Positions 32,490 through 40,645 of a stretch of DNA of 44,424 nt are shown here, one piece after another. The stretch comes from CAADGU01 sp964581605 (GTDB lineage: Bacteria > Chloroflexota > Anaerolineae > Promineifilales > Promineifilaceae). A model generated the notes under the pieces. That model was not told the DNA's origin. It ran no database searches and saw only the letters and a list, made by a program, of their open reading frames with translations. The stretch is taken from contig CAZOPF010000043.1 in NCBI GenBank assembly GCA_964581605.1, positions 1 to 44,424 of the forward strand, read 5' to 3'. Numbering within the stretch: position 1 is the first letter of the stretch; each line of letters begins with the position of its first letter. The translations under genes and the position numbers were made by a program.

Positions 32490-33071
32490 TTAGGCCGGTT
32501 CAAACGTCGCCTGTGCCTGGCGCACAATTTCCTCAATCTGCCCCAGGTGGCTATCGTCATGGGAAAGACCGAGTACAAAACGGATCACGGCCGTCATCTC
32601 CACCCCACCTGCCCGCGCCTGATAAAAATTATCCAGATACGGCTCATCCGGCCACATCTCCAGGCTGGCCAACCGCATCCGGCGACTCTCTTCCAGCCGC
32701 TGGCGGCATTGGGCAATGGTGGTGATGGTGCGCCACGGCCGTTCGCTACGCGATCTTCTGGGCTGCACTGCCACCCCTCGCGCCAGTTCTGCCGCCAACA
32801 CCGCACTTTCTTCTGCCGATGCCGTCGTATGCACAATTACATGCCCCAACGTCCAGGGCATATTCACTTCTGCCTGATCAATCGCGTAACTATCACTCGC
32901 CACCGGATCATCCGGCACAAAAGTCACGCAATCATCGGTGCAGTCCGCAATCAGTGCCAGCATCGTATCCACCATCTCATTTGTCAAATCCCGCAAATCT
33001 TCCACCGTTAAACCGGCGGTCAATTCCACCCAGGTCTTCTCTTTTTGGCGCACAGGCCCAAAATCAAGCAT
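32490..33071 (-). CDS. DinB-family protein
   Basis: A 193-residue four-helix protein of the DinB/YfiT superfamily. The metal-binding histidines expected in this fold are visible: LGHVIVH near 76-82 and SHDDSHLGQI near 170-180. Members include thiol-dependent S-transferases and many uncharacterised proteins, so a specific function is not assigned. The start is ATG 33071, with AAGGAG eight bases upstream; a TTG one codon earlier is in frame but unneeded. It is third in a minus-strand run of MBL hydrolase, small ORF and DinB with short spacers, likely one operon. Confidence 0.78.
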   Translation of the reverse strand: MLDFGPVRQKEKTWVELTAGLTVEDLRDLTNEMVDTMLALIADCTDDCVTFVPDDPVASDSYAIDQAEVNMPWTLGHVIVHTTASAEESAVLAAELARGVAVQPRRSRSERPWRTITTIAQCRQRLEESRRMRLASLEMWPDEPYLDNFYQARAGGVEMTAVIRFVLGLSHDDSHLGQIEEIVRQAQATFEPA

Positions 33072-33084
33072 CAACCAAACTCCT

Positions 33085-33219
33085 TCACATCCAGATTTTC
33101 TCTAAAAAGCTATTGGCGCACGGCCGAGATAGGTGTCGGGTGTCAGCGGGGCCGGGGCAATGGACACGGCCGTTAGCCAGTTCCTCGCTCAAATCCAGAT
33201 ACCATCTTGGGTACGTCAT
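33085..33219 (-). CDS. Small protein, 44 residues, function unknown
   Basis: A short frame with an excellent ribosome binding site (GGAGG seven bases before ATG 33219), located between the MBL hydrolase stop (33243) and the DinB start (33071) on the same strand. It begins MTYPRWYLDLSEELANGRVH, with an acidic, aromatic N-terminal half, and ends FLEKIWM. Two cysteines (CPGP and RPCAN) could bind metal, but there is no recognised motif. The spacing (23 bases before, 13 after) fits an operon. It might instead be the remnant of a longer gene. Confidence 0.5.
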   Translation of the reverse strand: MTYPRWYLDLSEELANGRVHCPGPADTRHLSRPCANSFLEKIWM

Positions 33220-33242
33220 CGTTTTTCCTCCAACAATTGCAT

Positions 33243-33872
33243 CTACATGTCCCAGGTAGCATCCCCAAAAAAGTTCCCATGATCCTTCGCCACAAACGCC
33301 TCAATTTGCGCCCGTCGGTCGCCCAGCCGAAAGGAAGGGCCGTGCCCCGGATAACAAACCATGTCATCCGGCCACTGCAAGACCACTTGCCGCAGCGTTT
33401 GCAGCGTTTGCCGAAAACCGGCGGCCGACCACGTCTTGCCGGGGCCGCCATCAAAAATGGTATCCCCCACAATCACCCGCCGGTCATTCTGCAACACAAA
33501 ACAAATCTGGTCGCCAATGTGGCCAGGAGTGTAATACACCCGCAACGTGTGTGCGCCCACTGCCACTAAATCCCCATCGTGCAAGATGCGATCCAACCCC
33601 ACATCCTGACCGTTCGGCTCGTGCGGCCCATCGTGCCCGGCCACCGGCACAGCCAGCCGCTGCCGCATCTCGGCCAACGCGCCAATATGGTCCATATGCG
33701 TGTGCGTGAGCAAAATGGCAACCGGTTGGCTATTGCCCAACATCGCCTGCAAAATCTCCGGGTCATCACCGGGATCAATGAGAACGCTTTGGTTGGTCTC
33801 CGAACAGATCAACGCATAAGTGTTCATCCCCCAGGGACCGACTTGTTTTGTGATGAATTGCAAGGTGGGCAC
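33243..33872 (-). CDS. MBL-fold metallo-hydrolase, glyoxalase II-like
   Basis: A 209-residue metallo-beta-lactamase-fold hydrolase. The metal ligands are in THTHMDHIG (H57, H59, D61, H62), TPGHIGD near 120, GDTIFDGGPG near 140 and YPGHGPS near 178. This is the compact bacterial GloB-like (YcbL) type, which hydrolyses thioesters; the exact substrate is uncertain. The start codon is GTG at 33872 with AAGGAG just upstream. A promoter with a -10 box inside a palindrome lies about 100 bases upstream (33972-34000). It is first in a likely operon with the 44-aa gene and DinB. Confidence 0.87.
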   Translation of the reverse strand: MPTLQFITKQVGPWGMNTYALICSETNQSVLIDPGDDPEILQAMLGNSQPVAILLTHTHMDHIGALAEMRQRLAVPVAGHDGPHEPNGQDVGLDRILHDGDLVAVGAHTLRVYYTPGHIGDQICFVLQNDRRVIVGDTIFDGGPGKTWSAAGFRQTLQTLRQVVLQWPDDMVCYPGHGPSFRLGDRRAQIEAFVAKDHGNFFGDATWDM

Positions 33873-33906
33873 CTTCTCCTTCTTTCCTGGTTTGTCAATA
33901 CTGGTG

Positions 33907-33936
33907 ATGACAGACCTGGCAGATATTTTGTATAAT
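33907..33936 (+). promoter_or_regulatory. Promoter candidate for the SPFH gene
   Basis: ATGACA (33907-33912), 18 bases, then a perfect TATAAT (33931-33936). The expected start near 33943 lies just before two palindromes (33947-33984), so a protein bound there would block this promoter as well as the divergent one. The leader to the ATG at 34132 would be about 190 bases. Confidence 0.5.
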
Positions 33937-33946
33937 GATTTTGTTT

Positions 33947-33984
33947 ATTAGATTGAAGTCTAACGTATTAGATTATTATCTAAT
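33947..33984. promoter_or_regulatory. Double palindromic operator in divergent promoter
   Basis: Two related dyads. TTAGA-N6-TCTAA has its centre near 33955.5, and ATTAGAT-TATT-ATCTAAT (33967-33984) has its centre near 33975.5. The 20-bp distance is two helical turns, so two dimers would bind the same DNA face. The second dyad contains the minus-strand -10 box. The cognate repressor is unknown. Confidence 0.55.
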
Positions 33985-34000
33985 ATCGGGCATTTGTCAA
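33972..34000 (-). promoter_or_regulatory. Promoter candidate for the MBL-fold operon
   Basis: On the minus strand a perfect TTGACA (34000-33995) is followed after 17 bases by AATAAT (33977-33972). The -10 box sits within the ATTAGAT/ATCTAAT palindrome, so operator occupancy would block it. The MBL gene begins about 100 bases downstream. Confidence 0.5.
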
Positions 34001-34131
34001 CGCTGGTGTGCCGTTTTATCACCTGCACATTATCCTGTTCATGGTACCCCTAACCTATTCACCATCTGCCAGCTTTGCCGGAAACTTAACTGCATGTAGT
34101 TGAAACAGATTTTCCCTGGAGGGACAACACG

Positions 34132-35184
34132 ATGACACGAACCGAGAGAATTATTACGGCCGTCGCCACACTCATTGCCGCTTTGATTTTGGGAGCGATT
34201 GGCTATGCCATTGCAGAAGAATTGGGCGCACTATTGGCTATTGGTCTGGTTATTGTATTGGCAGCCGCTTTTACCGGGTTGTTTTCAAATTACGTTGTCC
34301 TCAACGAAATGGAAGTGGGCGTTGTTTTTGACCGGCATGGGAACTTTGTTTGTTTTTTAGACAATGATTACGGCCGTATCCCCCGCCGCAATGAGGGTGC
34401 ACCCTGGTACGGTGACGGGCCAGGAGAGCCACCATTGCCCAAACCTTTGTCCAGACCACTTGGCCGTCATCGTATCAATCGTGCCACAGAAGTTATGACA
34501 GCCAAACTGCGTAAAGGCTCTTATGATGCCAGTGGGGTAAGCAAAGGGGTACGTACACAAGAAGGCATTCCAATTGATATTCCCTGGAAAGTTAGCTTCC
34601 GCATCGAGGTATACCGCATCAGGCCAGGAATTGATTATAAAATGGCCCGCGCCTTGCCGGAAAATGCGGACAAGATGGTGGCCGGCCGTATGACCCAGAT
34701 CATCCAACATGTGGTGGGTCAAAAACGGATTGACGAGTTGTATGCCGCTTCCGACGGCCGTAGCGCCATTCAACTACTGGAGGATGAAGTACGCCAGGAA
34801 TTGTTGAGCCGCGCCAGAACTATTGGCATCACGGGCATTGCCGGAAATGACCTCAAAATTGGCCCCATTGAACTACCCGCTAAAATTGAAACCTCATTGC
34901 GAGATGCCCATCAACGCCTTTTGTATGCCCACACTTTAGCGAATGCCCTGCAAAGTGTACAGCAGGCTCTTCATTCTTTTTCGCCAGAGGATATTGACCG
35001 GCTGACGGAACTGGAACGGTTGCGCATTATTGACGAAAAGACGCAATCTATTGTGTTATCCGAAGCCTATGTTAGCTCGCGCAGGCAAAACACCACGAAC
35101 TACTATGACGAAGTGGGCCAGAACAATACAAATGGCAGCAGCCACGCCAGGGCCGAAACCAGGATGAGTGCGACTAAGGGCTGA
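34132..35184 (+). CDS. SPFH/Band 7 domain membrane protein
   Basis: A 350-residue protein with two N-terminal membrane helices (about 8-28 and 33-52: LGALLAIGLVIVLAAAFTGLF) followed by an SPFH/prohibitin-like domain. That domain begins NEMEVGVVFDRHGNF, has the core EGIPIDIPWKVSFRIEVYRIRPG, and ends with the ELLSRARTIGITGI segment. A helical region (about 255-320) likely mediates oligomerisation, and the C-terminus is Asn/Ser-rich. Such proteins form membrane microdomain rings and often scaffold proteases; no partner protease is adjacent here. GGAGG lies nine to ten bases before the ATG. Its 3' end overlaps the converging LysE gene by 11 bases. Confidence 0.82.
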   Translation: MTRTERIITAVATLIAALILGAIGYAIAEELGALLAIGLVIVLAAAFTGLFSNYVVLNEMEVGVVFDRHGNFVCFLDNDYGRIPRRNEGAPWYGDGPGEPPLPKPLSRPLGRHRINRATEVMTAKLRKGSYDASGVSKGVRTQEGIPIDIPWKVSFRIEVYRIRPGIDYKMARALPENADKMVAGRMTQIIQHVVGQKRIDELYAASDGRSAIQLLEDEVRQELLSRARTIGITGIAGNDLKIGPIELPAKIETSLRDAHQRLLYAHTLANALQSVQQALHSFSPEDIDRLTELERLRIIDEKTQSIVLSEAYVSSRRQNTTNYYDEVGQNNTNGSSHARAETRMSATKG

Positions 35185-35794
35185 ACACGGCCGTCCCCCC
35201 CTGCCACAACTGATACAACCCAAAACTCAATAACGCAACGGCCGAACCCACCGCCAACATACGATTCATGCGCGGGTCTAGCCGTTTGGCAGCAGCAAAC
35301 AAAAACACAAACCCCATAAACCCACCAATCAACGCCCCATAAAAGCCAATTAAAAAGCTAAGGCCCCAATCCACCGACTGCCGCCAACTCGTCAGCAAAA
35401 TCGGGCCAGCAATGGTCGCCCAAAAAATGTAAGGCCCAGGCCCTAACGCATTCATCAACGCCGCTTCAAAGATATTAAATCGTTTGGTTTCCATCGGAGC
35501 TTCTGCCCCAAAAGAAGGCCGACGCAGTGCCAGAAATGCCCTGCTTGCCAAAAATAGCAAAAAGAACCCACCAACAATCTGCAAGCCAACCAGAAAACTA
35601 TCCGGCAGCCGCGTCAGCACAAACAAGACCAGGAAAATAATTGGCCCATCGCTGAGCAAAGGAGCAAAAGCAGCCCACAACGTACCCCGCCACCCATTTT
35701 GCACTGTTTGGGAAAGTAAATAAGCCTGAAATGGCCCTGGTTGAGCGGCGGCCGCCCCACCCAACACCAGCCCTTGTGAAAAATAGATCAGCAT
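35174..35794 (-). CDS. LysE/RhtB-family exporter
   Basis: A 206-residue inner-membrane protein with six hydrophobic helices, typical of LysE/RhtB amino-acid and metabolite exporters. The signature AAAAQPGPFQAYLLSQTVQNGWRG replaces the canonical PGP motif region near residue 18, and FLLFLASRAFLALR and ALMNALGPGPYIFWATI match the second conserved region. Substrate unknown. ATG 35794 (MLIYFSQGLV) is chosen because the longer frame to 35848 adds a polar tail and overlaps the kinase gene. It lies 34 bases after the kinase stop on the same strand, so the two may be cotranscribed. Confidence 0.82.
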   Translation of the reverse strand: MLIYFSQGLVLGGAAAAQPGPFQAYLLSQTVQNGWRGTLWAAFAPLLSDGPIIFLVLFVLTRLPDSFLVGLQIVGGFFLLFLASRAFLALRRPSFGAEAPMETKRFNIFEAALMNALGPGPYIFWATIAGPILLTSWRQSVDWGLSFLIGFYGALIGGFMGFVFLFAAAKRLDPRMNRMLAVGSAVALLSFGLYQLWQGGTAVFSP

Positions 35795-35828
35795 AAACCG
35801 GAAATTGTATGTAGAACAGGTGAATCTA

Positions 35829-38102
35829 TCAACCTTGCAATCTTTCAATCTCCCGATCTGCCAAACTTACCACACAACGAATACCCACATAATTGAGATG
35901 CACATCTGGGGCGTAAACGAGCGTAGAATAAAAGGGGATAGTGGCCGAGATTTGTTGGGGCAATGAATTCCAGCCACCGCCACGAAGTACACGCCCTGGC
36001 CCGGTCATTTTGCTTACTGTCCATTCCCACACATTGCCACACATATCGGCGCAACCATAGGGGCTATCACCTTCGGGTGAGTAGGTGGCGACAGGCGTGG
36101 GGCCGCGGCTGAAGAAGTTGCAGCGTTCGGGTGAGGGTGGCTGGTTGCCCCAGGGATATTCACGGCCGTCCGTCCCTCGCGCCGCCAACTCCCATTCCTC
36201 TTCAGTAGGCAATCGTTTGCCCGCCCATCTGGCGTAGGCAACCGCATCCTGCCAGCTAACCAATGTCACCGGATAATTAGCTTTACCGGTCGGGTAGGTG
36301 CGTTTTTTGCGGTCCCAGTTATACGGCCGTGCCGTCTTTTCCAACGAGTATGGCACTTCATAATCCGGATTCGCATCAATAAACCGTTTATACTCCGCAT
36401 TCGTCACCAACGTCCGGTCAATCCAAAACTCTGGCACCAACACCCGATGATGCGCCTGCCCAAAGTCAAACTCCGCCGCCGGAATATGCACCATCACCTT
36501 ATGGTCGGTGCGCCAGGTCAACCGGTCATGTGCCCAGCCCAACATCTTGTATGCCTGCTCCAACAGCCCGCGCGTAATAGCTAATGTAGGCATTAAACTA
36601 GCTACCGTCTCCCCCATTTCCACCACCTGCTGCCACTCACCCGCCTCCATCGCCGTGCCCATCCCCTCACAGCAAGCCAGTATCCGGCGGTAGCGATTGA
36701 TACTCTCCCGCGCCGAACGCAAATCCCGCTGCTGCTGCTTAAACAGCCGAATCATTTCATCATAGCGGGTGACAATGGGCGCAATCGTATTCAACATCTG
36801 CTGCACCGCCTCCCCCTGGCGATAATCATACCTGTCACGCAATATGTCAATCCAGGCCCGCCCTGCTTCCGTCAGATCGCCGGCCTGGCCCGCGTTCAAC
36901 GCCTTTTCATACAATCCTGCCAGGCGCAACTCCTCGCCCGCCTGTGCCAGCTTCACCTGCACATCACGAAAAGCAGGATCACTATTCACAACTTCAGAAA
37001 AAGCCTCCGCCGCCAGCAACCACTCCCCCTCTGCCATCAGGCGCACGCCATCTTCATACTGTTTTTCCCGCCACTGCCGCACCAACGCCTCATCCGTTTC
37101 ATGTTGCAAGCCCTGAGTTGCCTCCGCCATCAGCCGCAGGGCATCGGTGTGGTTGCGCTCGATGTGAATGATTTGCAGGCAGAGCATTTGCACCCGCAAC
37201 CACTCTCTGGCTTCATACGCATCTTGCATTTGCGCCACTAAATCTTCAAGCGTTAGTTTTTGTACACCTTTGTGCTGTTTACTTTCAGCCACTTCTGCTA
37301 ACGCCTTCACCATCAGGCCGGCGCTTTCATAACGTTGGGCCGGGGATTTGGTGAGGGCATTGAGCAGCACCGTTGATAACTCTTCATCTACATCGGGCGG
37401 GGGTGGCGGCGTGTCGCTGTGCGCCCGCAACAGGGCGACCAGCTGGCCTTCAAAGGGGAGTTGCCCAACCAGCATTTCGTAAGCCATCACACCTAAAGAA
37501 TAAACATCGGTAAGGGGGGTAATCTCGCCCCATTGTTTGGAATCTACCTGCTCTGGGGCCAGGTAGGCGGGTGTGCCCAGGATGCCGTCGCTTTGGGTAA
37601 TGGCGACGCTACGTTCCAGAGAGCGTACCAGGCCAAAATCGGTCAGAGTCACAGATAAGGAATTGGCTTTTTCTTCCAGCATGACATTGCCGGGTTTGAG
37701 GTCGCGGTGAACCAGGCGGCGATCTTTAAGGTAGTCGAGGGCTTCGGCCAGTTGGCGTAAGATGGGCAGGGCTTCTTCCAATGTGAGCCGCCGGTGCTCG
37801 TCCAGGTATTGGCGTAAGGTCATGCCCCGGATGAGGCGCATGGCCAGGTAAGACATGCCGTCGGCGTTGCCGTAGTCGTAAATGGTGACGATGTTGGGGT
37901 GATGCAGGGAGGCGGCGGCGTGGGCTTCTTGTTCAAAGCGTTTGTTGAATGAGGGGTCCTGGGAGAATTCGCCGCGAATGACTTTGAGGGCCACACGGCG
38001 GCCGAGGCGTGTATCCTGGGCTTCGTAAACGGTGGCAAAGCCTCCGCGTCCTATCTCGGAAAGGATGGAATATCTGGCCAGGCGGTCTGGTACATCTATC
38101 AT
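35829..38102 (-). CDS. Ser/Thr protein kinase fused to FGE-sulfatase-like domain
   Basis: A 757-residue soluble protein. A Hanks-type kinase occupies about 8-270: glycine loop GRGGFATV, K40, catalytic HRDLKPGN from 132, DFG at 155-157 and APE at 182-184. All key residues are present, so it is probably active. About 300-520 is helical, TPR-like and partly coiled coil. The C-terminal 225 residues are an FGE/SUMF1-type domain: KVMVHIPAAEFDFG, FWIDRTLVTNAEYKRFI, RLPTEEEWELAARG, YGCADMCGNVWEW and RVLRGGGWNSL. In kinases such as Pkn1 this domain is usually a C-type-lectin-like binding module. No transmembrane helix is seen. No sulfatase gene is nearby, so formylglycine formation is unlikely. Confidence 0.92.
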   Translation of the reverse strand: MIDVPDRLARYSILSEIGRGGFATVYEAQDTRLGRRVALKVIRGEFSQDPSFNKRFEQEAHAAASLHHPNIVTIYDYGNADGMSYLAMRLIRGMTLRQYLDEHRRLTLEEALPILRQLAEALDYLKDRRLVHRDLKPGNVMLEEKANSLSVTLTDFGLVRSLERSVAITQSDGILGTPAYLAPEQVDSKQWGEITPLTDVYSLGVMAYEMLVGQLPFEGQLVALLRAHSDTPPPPPDVDEELSTVLLNALTKSPAQRYESAGLMVKALAEVAESKQHKGVQKLTLEDLVAQMQDAYEAREWLRVQMLCLQIIHIERNHTDALRLMAEATQGLQHETDEALVRQWREKQYEDGVRLMAEGEWLLAAEAFSEVVNSDPAFRDVQVKLAQAGEELRLAGLYEKALNAGQAGDLTEAGRAWIDILRDRYDYRQGEAVQQMLNTIAPIVTRYDEMIRLFKQQQRDLRSARESINRYRRILACCEGMGTAMEAGEWQQVVEMGETVASLMPTLAITRGLLEQAYKMLGWAHDRLTWRTDHKVMVHIPAAEFDFGQAHHRVLVPEFWIDRTLVTNAEYKRFIDANPDYEVPYSLEKTARPYNWDRKKRTYPTGKANYPVTLVSWQDAVAYARWAGKRLPTEEEWELAARGTDGREYPWGNQPPSPERCNFFSRGPTPVATYSPEGDSPYGCADMCGNVWEWTVSKMTGPGRVLRGGGWNSLPQQISATIPFYSTLVYAPDVHLNYVGIRCVVSLADREIERLQG

Positions 38103-38510
38103 AAACCCACCTCTGACATATATTTTGGCTGGTCTTACTTCATTTATCTGTTGGCACTGGGTTTTGTTGTTACCACATACCGTTTATTACTCTACCATAA
38201 AAATTGTATAGTGGCGAGAAAACAAGAAAGCAAGAAGGTAACTGGGTAATTGCACAGTGATCAGGGTCACAAAGTTTTCGCCACTCCCTCAGTGATCGTT
38301 TGCAAATAAGTTAGCGATTGGGTAATTGGGTAATTAAGTAATTGAAGCGGCTAATTACCAAATTGCTCAATTACATCATTACTGCACGGTTACTTAAGAC
38401 TACGACGGATGGGGAAATAAGCGGATAAATTTCTAGAGAGGAATCCGTCCATTTCTTTATTCGCTGTAGTCATGGCGAAAAACTAACACGAACGGCAGTA
38501 AATCACCCAA
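38103..38510. other. 408-bp intergenic region rich in inverted repeats
   Basis: Spacer between prolyl oligopeptidase and the kinase gene, with no coding sequence seen. The first ~120 bases are the AT-rich kinase upstream region. It then holds GTAATTG-type tandem repeats in inverted orientation (38237-38380) and an imperfect palindrome bounded by GACTAC (38398-38403) and GTAGTC (38466-38471) with inner arms GACGGAT / ATCCGTC. More repeat units (38501-38520) run into the prolyl oligopeptidase stop codon. Confidence 0.75.
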
Positions 38511-38520
38511 TTACTCGATT
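38237..38520. repeat. GTAATTG-type 8-bp tandem repeats, composite element
   Basis: GGTAACTGGGTAATTG (38237-38252) and GGGTAATTGGGTAATTAAG (about 38320-38338) lie on one side. Complementary units CTAATTACCAAATTG and CTCAATTAC (about 38351-38374) and CACCCAATTACTCG (38504-38517) lie on the other. The last block contains the TAA stop of prolyl oligopeptidase (38511-38513). Confidence 0.75.
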
Positions 38521-40580
38521 GCCAGCATTGTCCAGAGGAAGCTGTAAACGTCGGCGGCTTCTTCGATGAGTTTGGCGGTGGGTTTGCCCAGGCCGTGCCC
38601 GGCTTTCATATCCACGCGCAGAAGCAACGGGTTGGCGCCAGGACTGGCGTGGCCGGAGTCGGCCGTTTGCAGGGCGGCGGCGAATTTTTTGGCGTGCATA
38701 GGCACCACGCGGTCATCGGTGTCGGCGGTGGTGATGAGGAGGGGTGGGTAGGTGACGCCAGGTTTGATGTTGTGCAGGGGGGAGTAGGCGAGGAGGAAGT
38801 CAAAGTGGGCGGGATCGGTTTCGGCGTTGCCGTATTCGCTCGTCCAGTAACGGCCGGCCGTGAACAGATGGTAGCGCAGCATGTCAATGACGGGCACGCC
38901 GCAGTGTACCGCGCCGTAGAGGTCGGGGCGCTGGATCATGCAGGTAGCAACGAGCAGGCCGCCGTTGCTGCGCCCTTCGATAGCCAGCTTTTTGGGGGAG
39001 GTGTAGCCCTGGGCGATGAGCCATTCGGCGGCGGCGATGAAGTCATCGAAGACGTTTTGTTTGTTTTGCAACATGCCGGCCTGGTGCCACTCTTCGCCGT
39101 ATTCGGCGCCGCCGCGCAGGTTGGCCTGGGCGTAGACGCCGCCGCGTTCCAGCCAGGCCAGGCGGGTGGGGGCAAAGAGGGGGGGCAGGTTGATGTTGAA
39201 GCCGCCGTAGCCGTAGAGGAGGGTGGGGTTATTTCCGTCCAGCGCCAGCCCTTTTTTGTGGGTGATGAAGAGGGGCACGGCCGTGCCATCTTTCGATTCG
39301 TAAAATACCTGCTTTGTTTCATACAGGGTGGGGTCGAAGTGCAAAGTCGGTTGGTGGACGGCCGTTGTCTGCCTCGTCGCAAAATCATACTGGAAGATGG
39401 TGGGTGGGTAGAGGAAGGATTGGAACTGAAAATAGAAACGGGTGTCGGCGCGACGGCCGTTCAATTCCACAATGGAGCCGAGGGTGGGCAGGGGGATTTC
39501 ACCAACGGACGTGCCGTCTTTCTGGAACAGGTACAGATGGTGGCTGGCGTGGCGCAGTCGGTCAAGCACAAAATGTTCGTTGACCAGACGGCAATATTCA
39601 ATTGTTTCGTCGCTTTCAGGGATGATCTCCTGCCAGTGGGCGCGGTCGGGATTTTCCACGTTGATGGCGATGACACGGCCGTGTGGCGCATCATAGTCCG
39701 TCTCTAAATAGAAAAGCGGGCCGTCGTTGGCGAGGAAGATGTATTTGGCCTCCATCCCGTCAATGAGGCGCACAAAGTCGCCGCCGGTCTGCAAATCGCG
39801 GTAGTAGAGGCGGTTGCGTGGGTCGGTGCCATCCCAGACGTGGAGGATGAGGTAACGGCCGTCGGCCGTCACTTCGGGATTAAAGCCTAAATTGGGCGCA
39901 TCGGGGCGGGCATACACCAGTTCATCGGCATCCTGGGCTGTGCCCATTTTGTGAAAGTAGACCTGGTGGTGCGTGCTGGGGGGCACGTCTGGCATTTCGT
40001 TGGGGGCGGGGTAGCGGGCGTAATAAAAGCCGCTGTTGTCTGGCAACCAGGCGGCGTTGCTGAATTTGCACCATTGAATGAGGTCGCCGGTATCCTTCCC
40101 GGAATCTACATCCCGCACGTGGATGGTTTGCCAGTCGGAGCCGCTTTGGGAGAGGGAGTAGGCCAGGTAACGGCCGTCGTCTGTTACCGACTGCCCAATC
40201 AGCGCCACCGTGCCATCGTCGCTCAACGTATTGGGGTCGAGCAGCACTTTTGCCGATGTGTCCCCATCCTGCCAATACAATACCGGTTGGTTTTGCAGGC
40301 CATCGTTTTTCTGAAAAAATGTACGGCCGTGTCGGGTCACGGGCGCGGTGTAGCGGGGATAATTCCACAGGGCGGTCAACCGTTCGGCAAAAGCCGCCCG
40401 CACCGGTAGTTCATCCATCAAGTGGCGGGTGAGTTCATTTTGCACGGCCGTCCACGCCTGGGTTTCGGGCGAGTCGGCGTCTTCCAACCAGCGGTAGGGG
40501 TCGGGGATGGTACGGCCGTGATAGCTGTCTACCACGTCTGATTGGCGGGCGGGTGGGTAGTGGAATCGGGGTTTAGTCAT
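38511..40580 (-). CDS. Prolyl oligopeptidase (S9A)
   Basis: Cleaves short peptides after proline in the cytosol; there is no signal peptide. From ATG 40580 (MTKPRFHYPP) it is 689 residues, standard for the family. The N-terminal DPYRWLED is the usual S9A start, a seven-bladed propeller spans about 75-420, and the C-terminal hydrolase has the nucleophile in EGRSNGG (Ser near 537), the Asp in TADTDDRVVP and the His in KAGHGLGKP. Family segments YGYGGFNI and ANLRGGAEYGEEWH are present. A frame open to 40628 adds sixteen residues (VITQLPNYPIT) that are translated tandem repeat, so I reject it. The stop codon also lies in a repeat unit. Confidence 0.95.
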   Translation of the reverse strand: MTKPRFHYPPARQSDVVDSYHGRTIPDPYRWLEDADSPETQAWTAVQNELTRHLMDELPVRAAFAERLTALWNYPRYTAPVTRHGRTFFQKNDGLQNQPVLYWQDGDTSAKVLLDPNTLSDDGTVALIGQSVTDDGRYLAYSLSQSGSDWQTIHVRDVDSGKDTGDLIQWCKFSNAAWLPDNSGFYYARYPAPNEMPDVPPSTHHQVYFHKMGTAQDADELVYARPDAPNLGFNPEVTADGRYLILHVWDGTDPRNRLYYRDLQTGGDFVRLIDGMEAKYIFLANDGPLFYLETDYDAPHGRVIAINVENPDRAHWQEIIPESDETIEYCRLVNEHFVLDRLRHASHHLYLFQKDGTSVGEIPLPTLGSIVELNGRRADTRFYFQFQSFLYPPTIFQYDFATRQTTAVHQPTLHFDPTLYETKQVFYESKDGTAVPLFITHKKGLALDGNNPTLLYGYGGFNINLPPLFAPTRLAWLERGGVYAQANLRGGAEYGEEWHQAGMLQNKQNVFDDFIAAAEWLIAQGYTSPKKLAIEGRSNGGLLVATCMIQRPDLYGAVHCGVPVIDMLRYHLFTAGRYWTSEYGNAETDPAHFDFLLAYSPLHNIKPGVTYPPLLITTADTDDRVVPMHAKKFAAALQTADSGHASPGANPLLLRVDMKAGHGLGKPTAKLIEEAADVYSFLWTMLAIE

Positions 40581-40582
40581 GG

Positions 40583-40640
40583 GGGTAATTGGGTAATTGG
40601 GTAATTGGGTAATTACAAAATTACTCAATTACCCAGTTAC
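40583..40640. repeat. Four perfect GGGTAATT units with inverted partner
   Basis: Four perfect 8-bp copies of GGGTAATT (40583-40614) face complementary units TTACTCAATTACCCAGTTAC (40621-40640). The element lies between the small hypothetical gene and prolyl oligopeptidase and ends just three bases from the latter's start codon, so a folded RNA could mask its ribosome binding site. Confidence 0.88.
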
Positions 40641-40645
40641 ACTCT

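Noticed and set aside
38595..39707. 370-codon forward ORF opposite prolyl oligopeptidase
   Set aside because: It is the antisense shadow of a gene with all catalytic motifs; its translation is low-complexity Gly/Val-rich with no family features.
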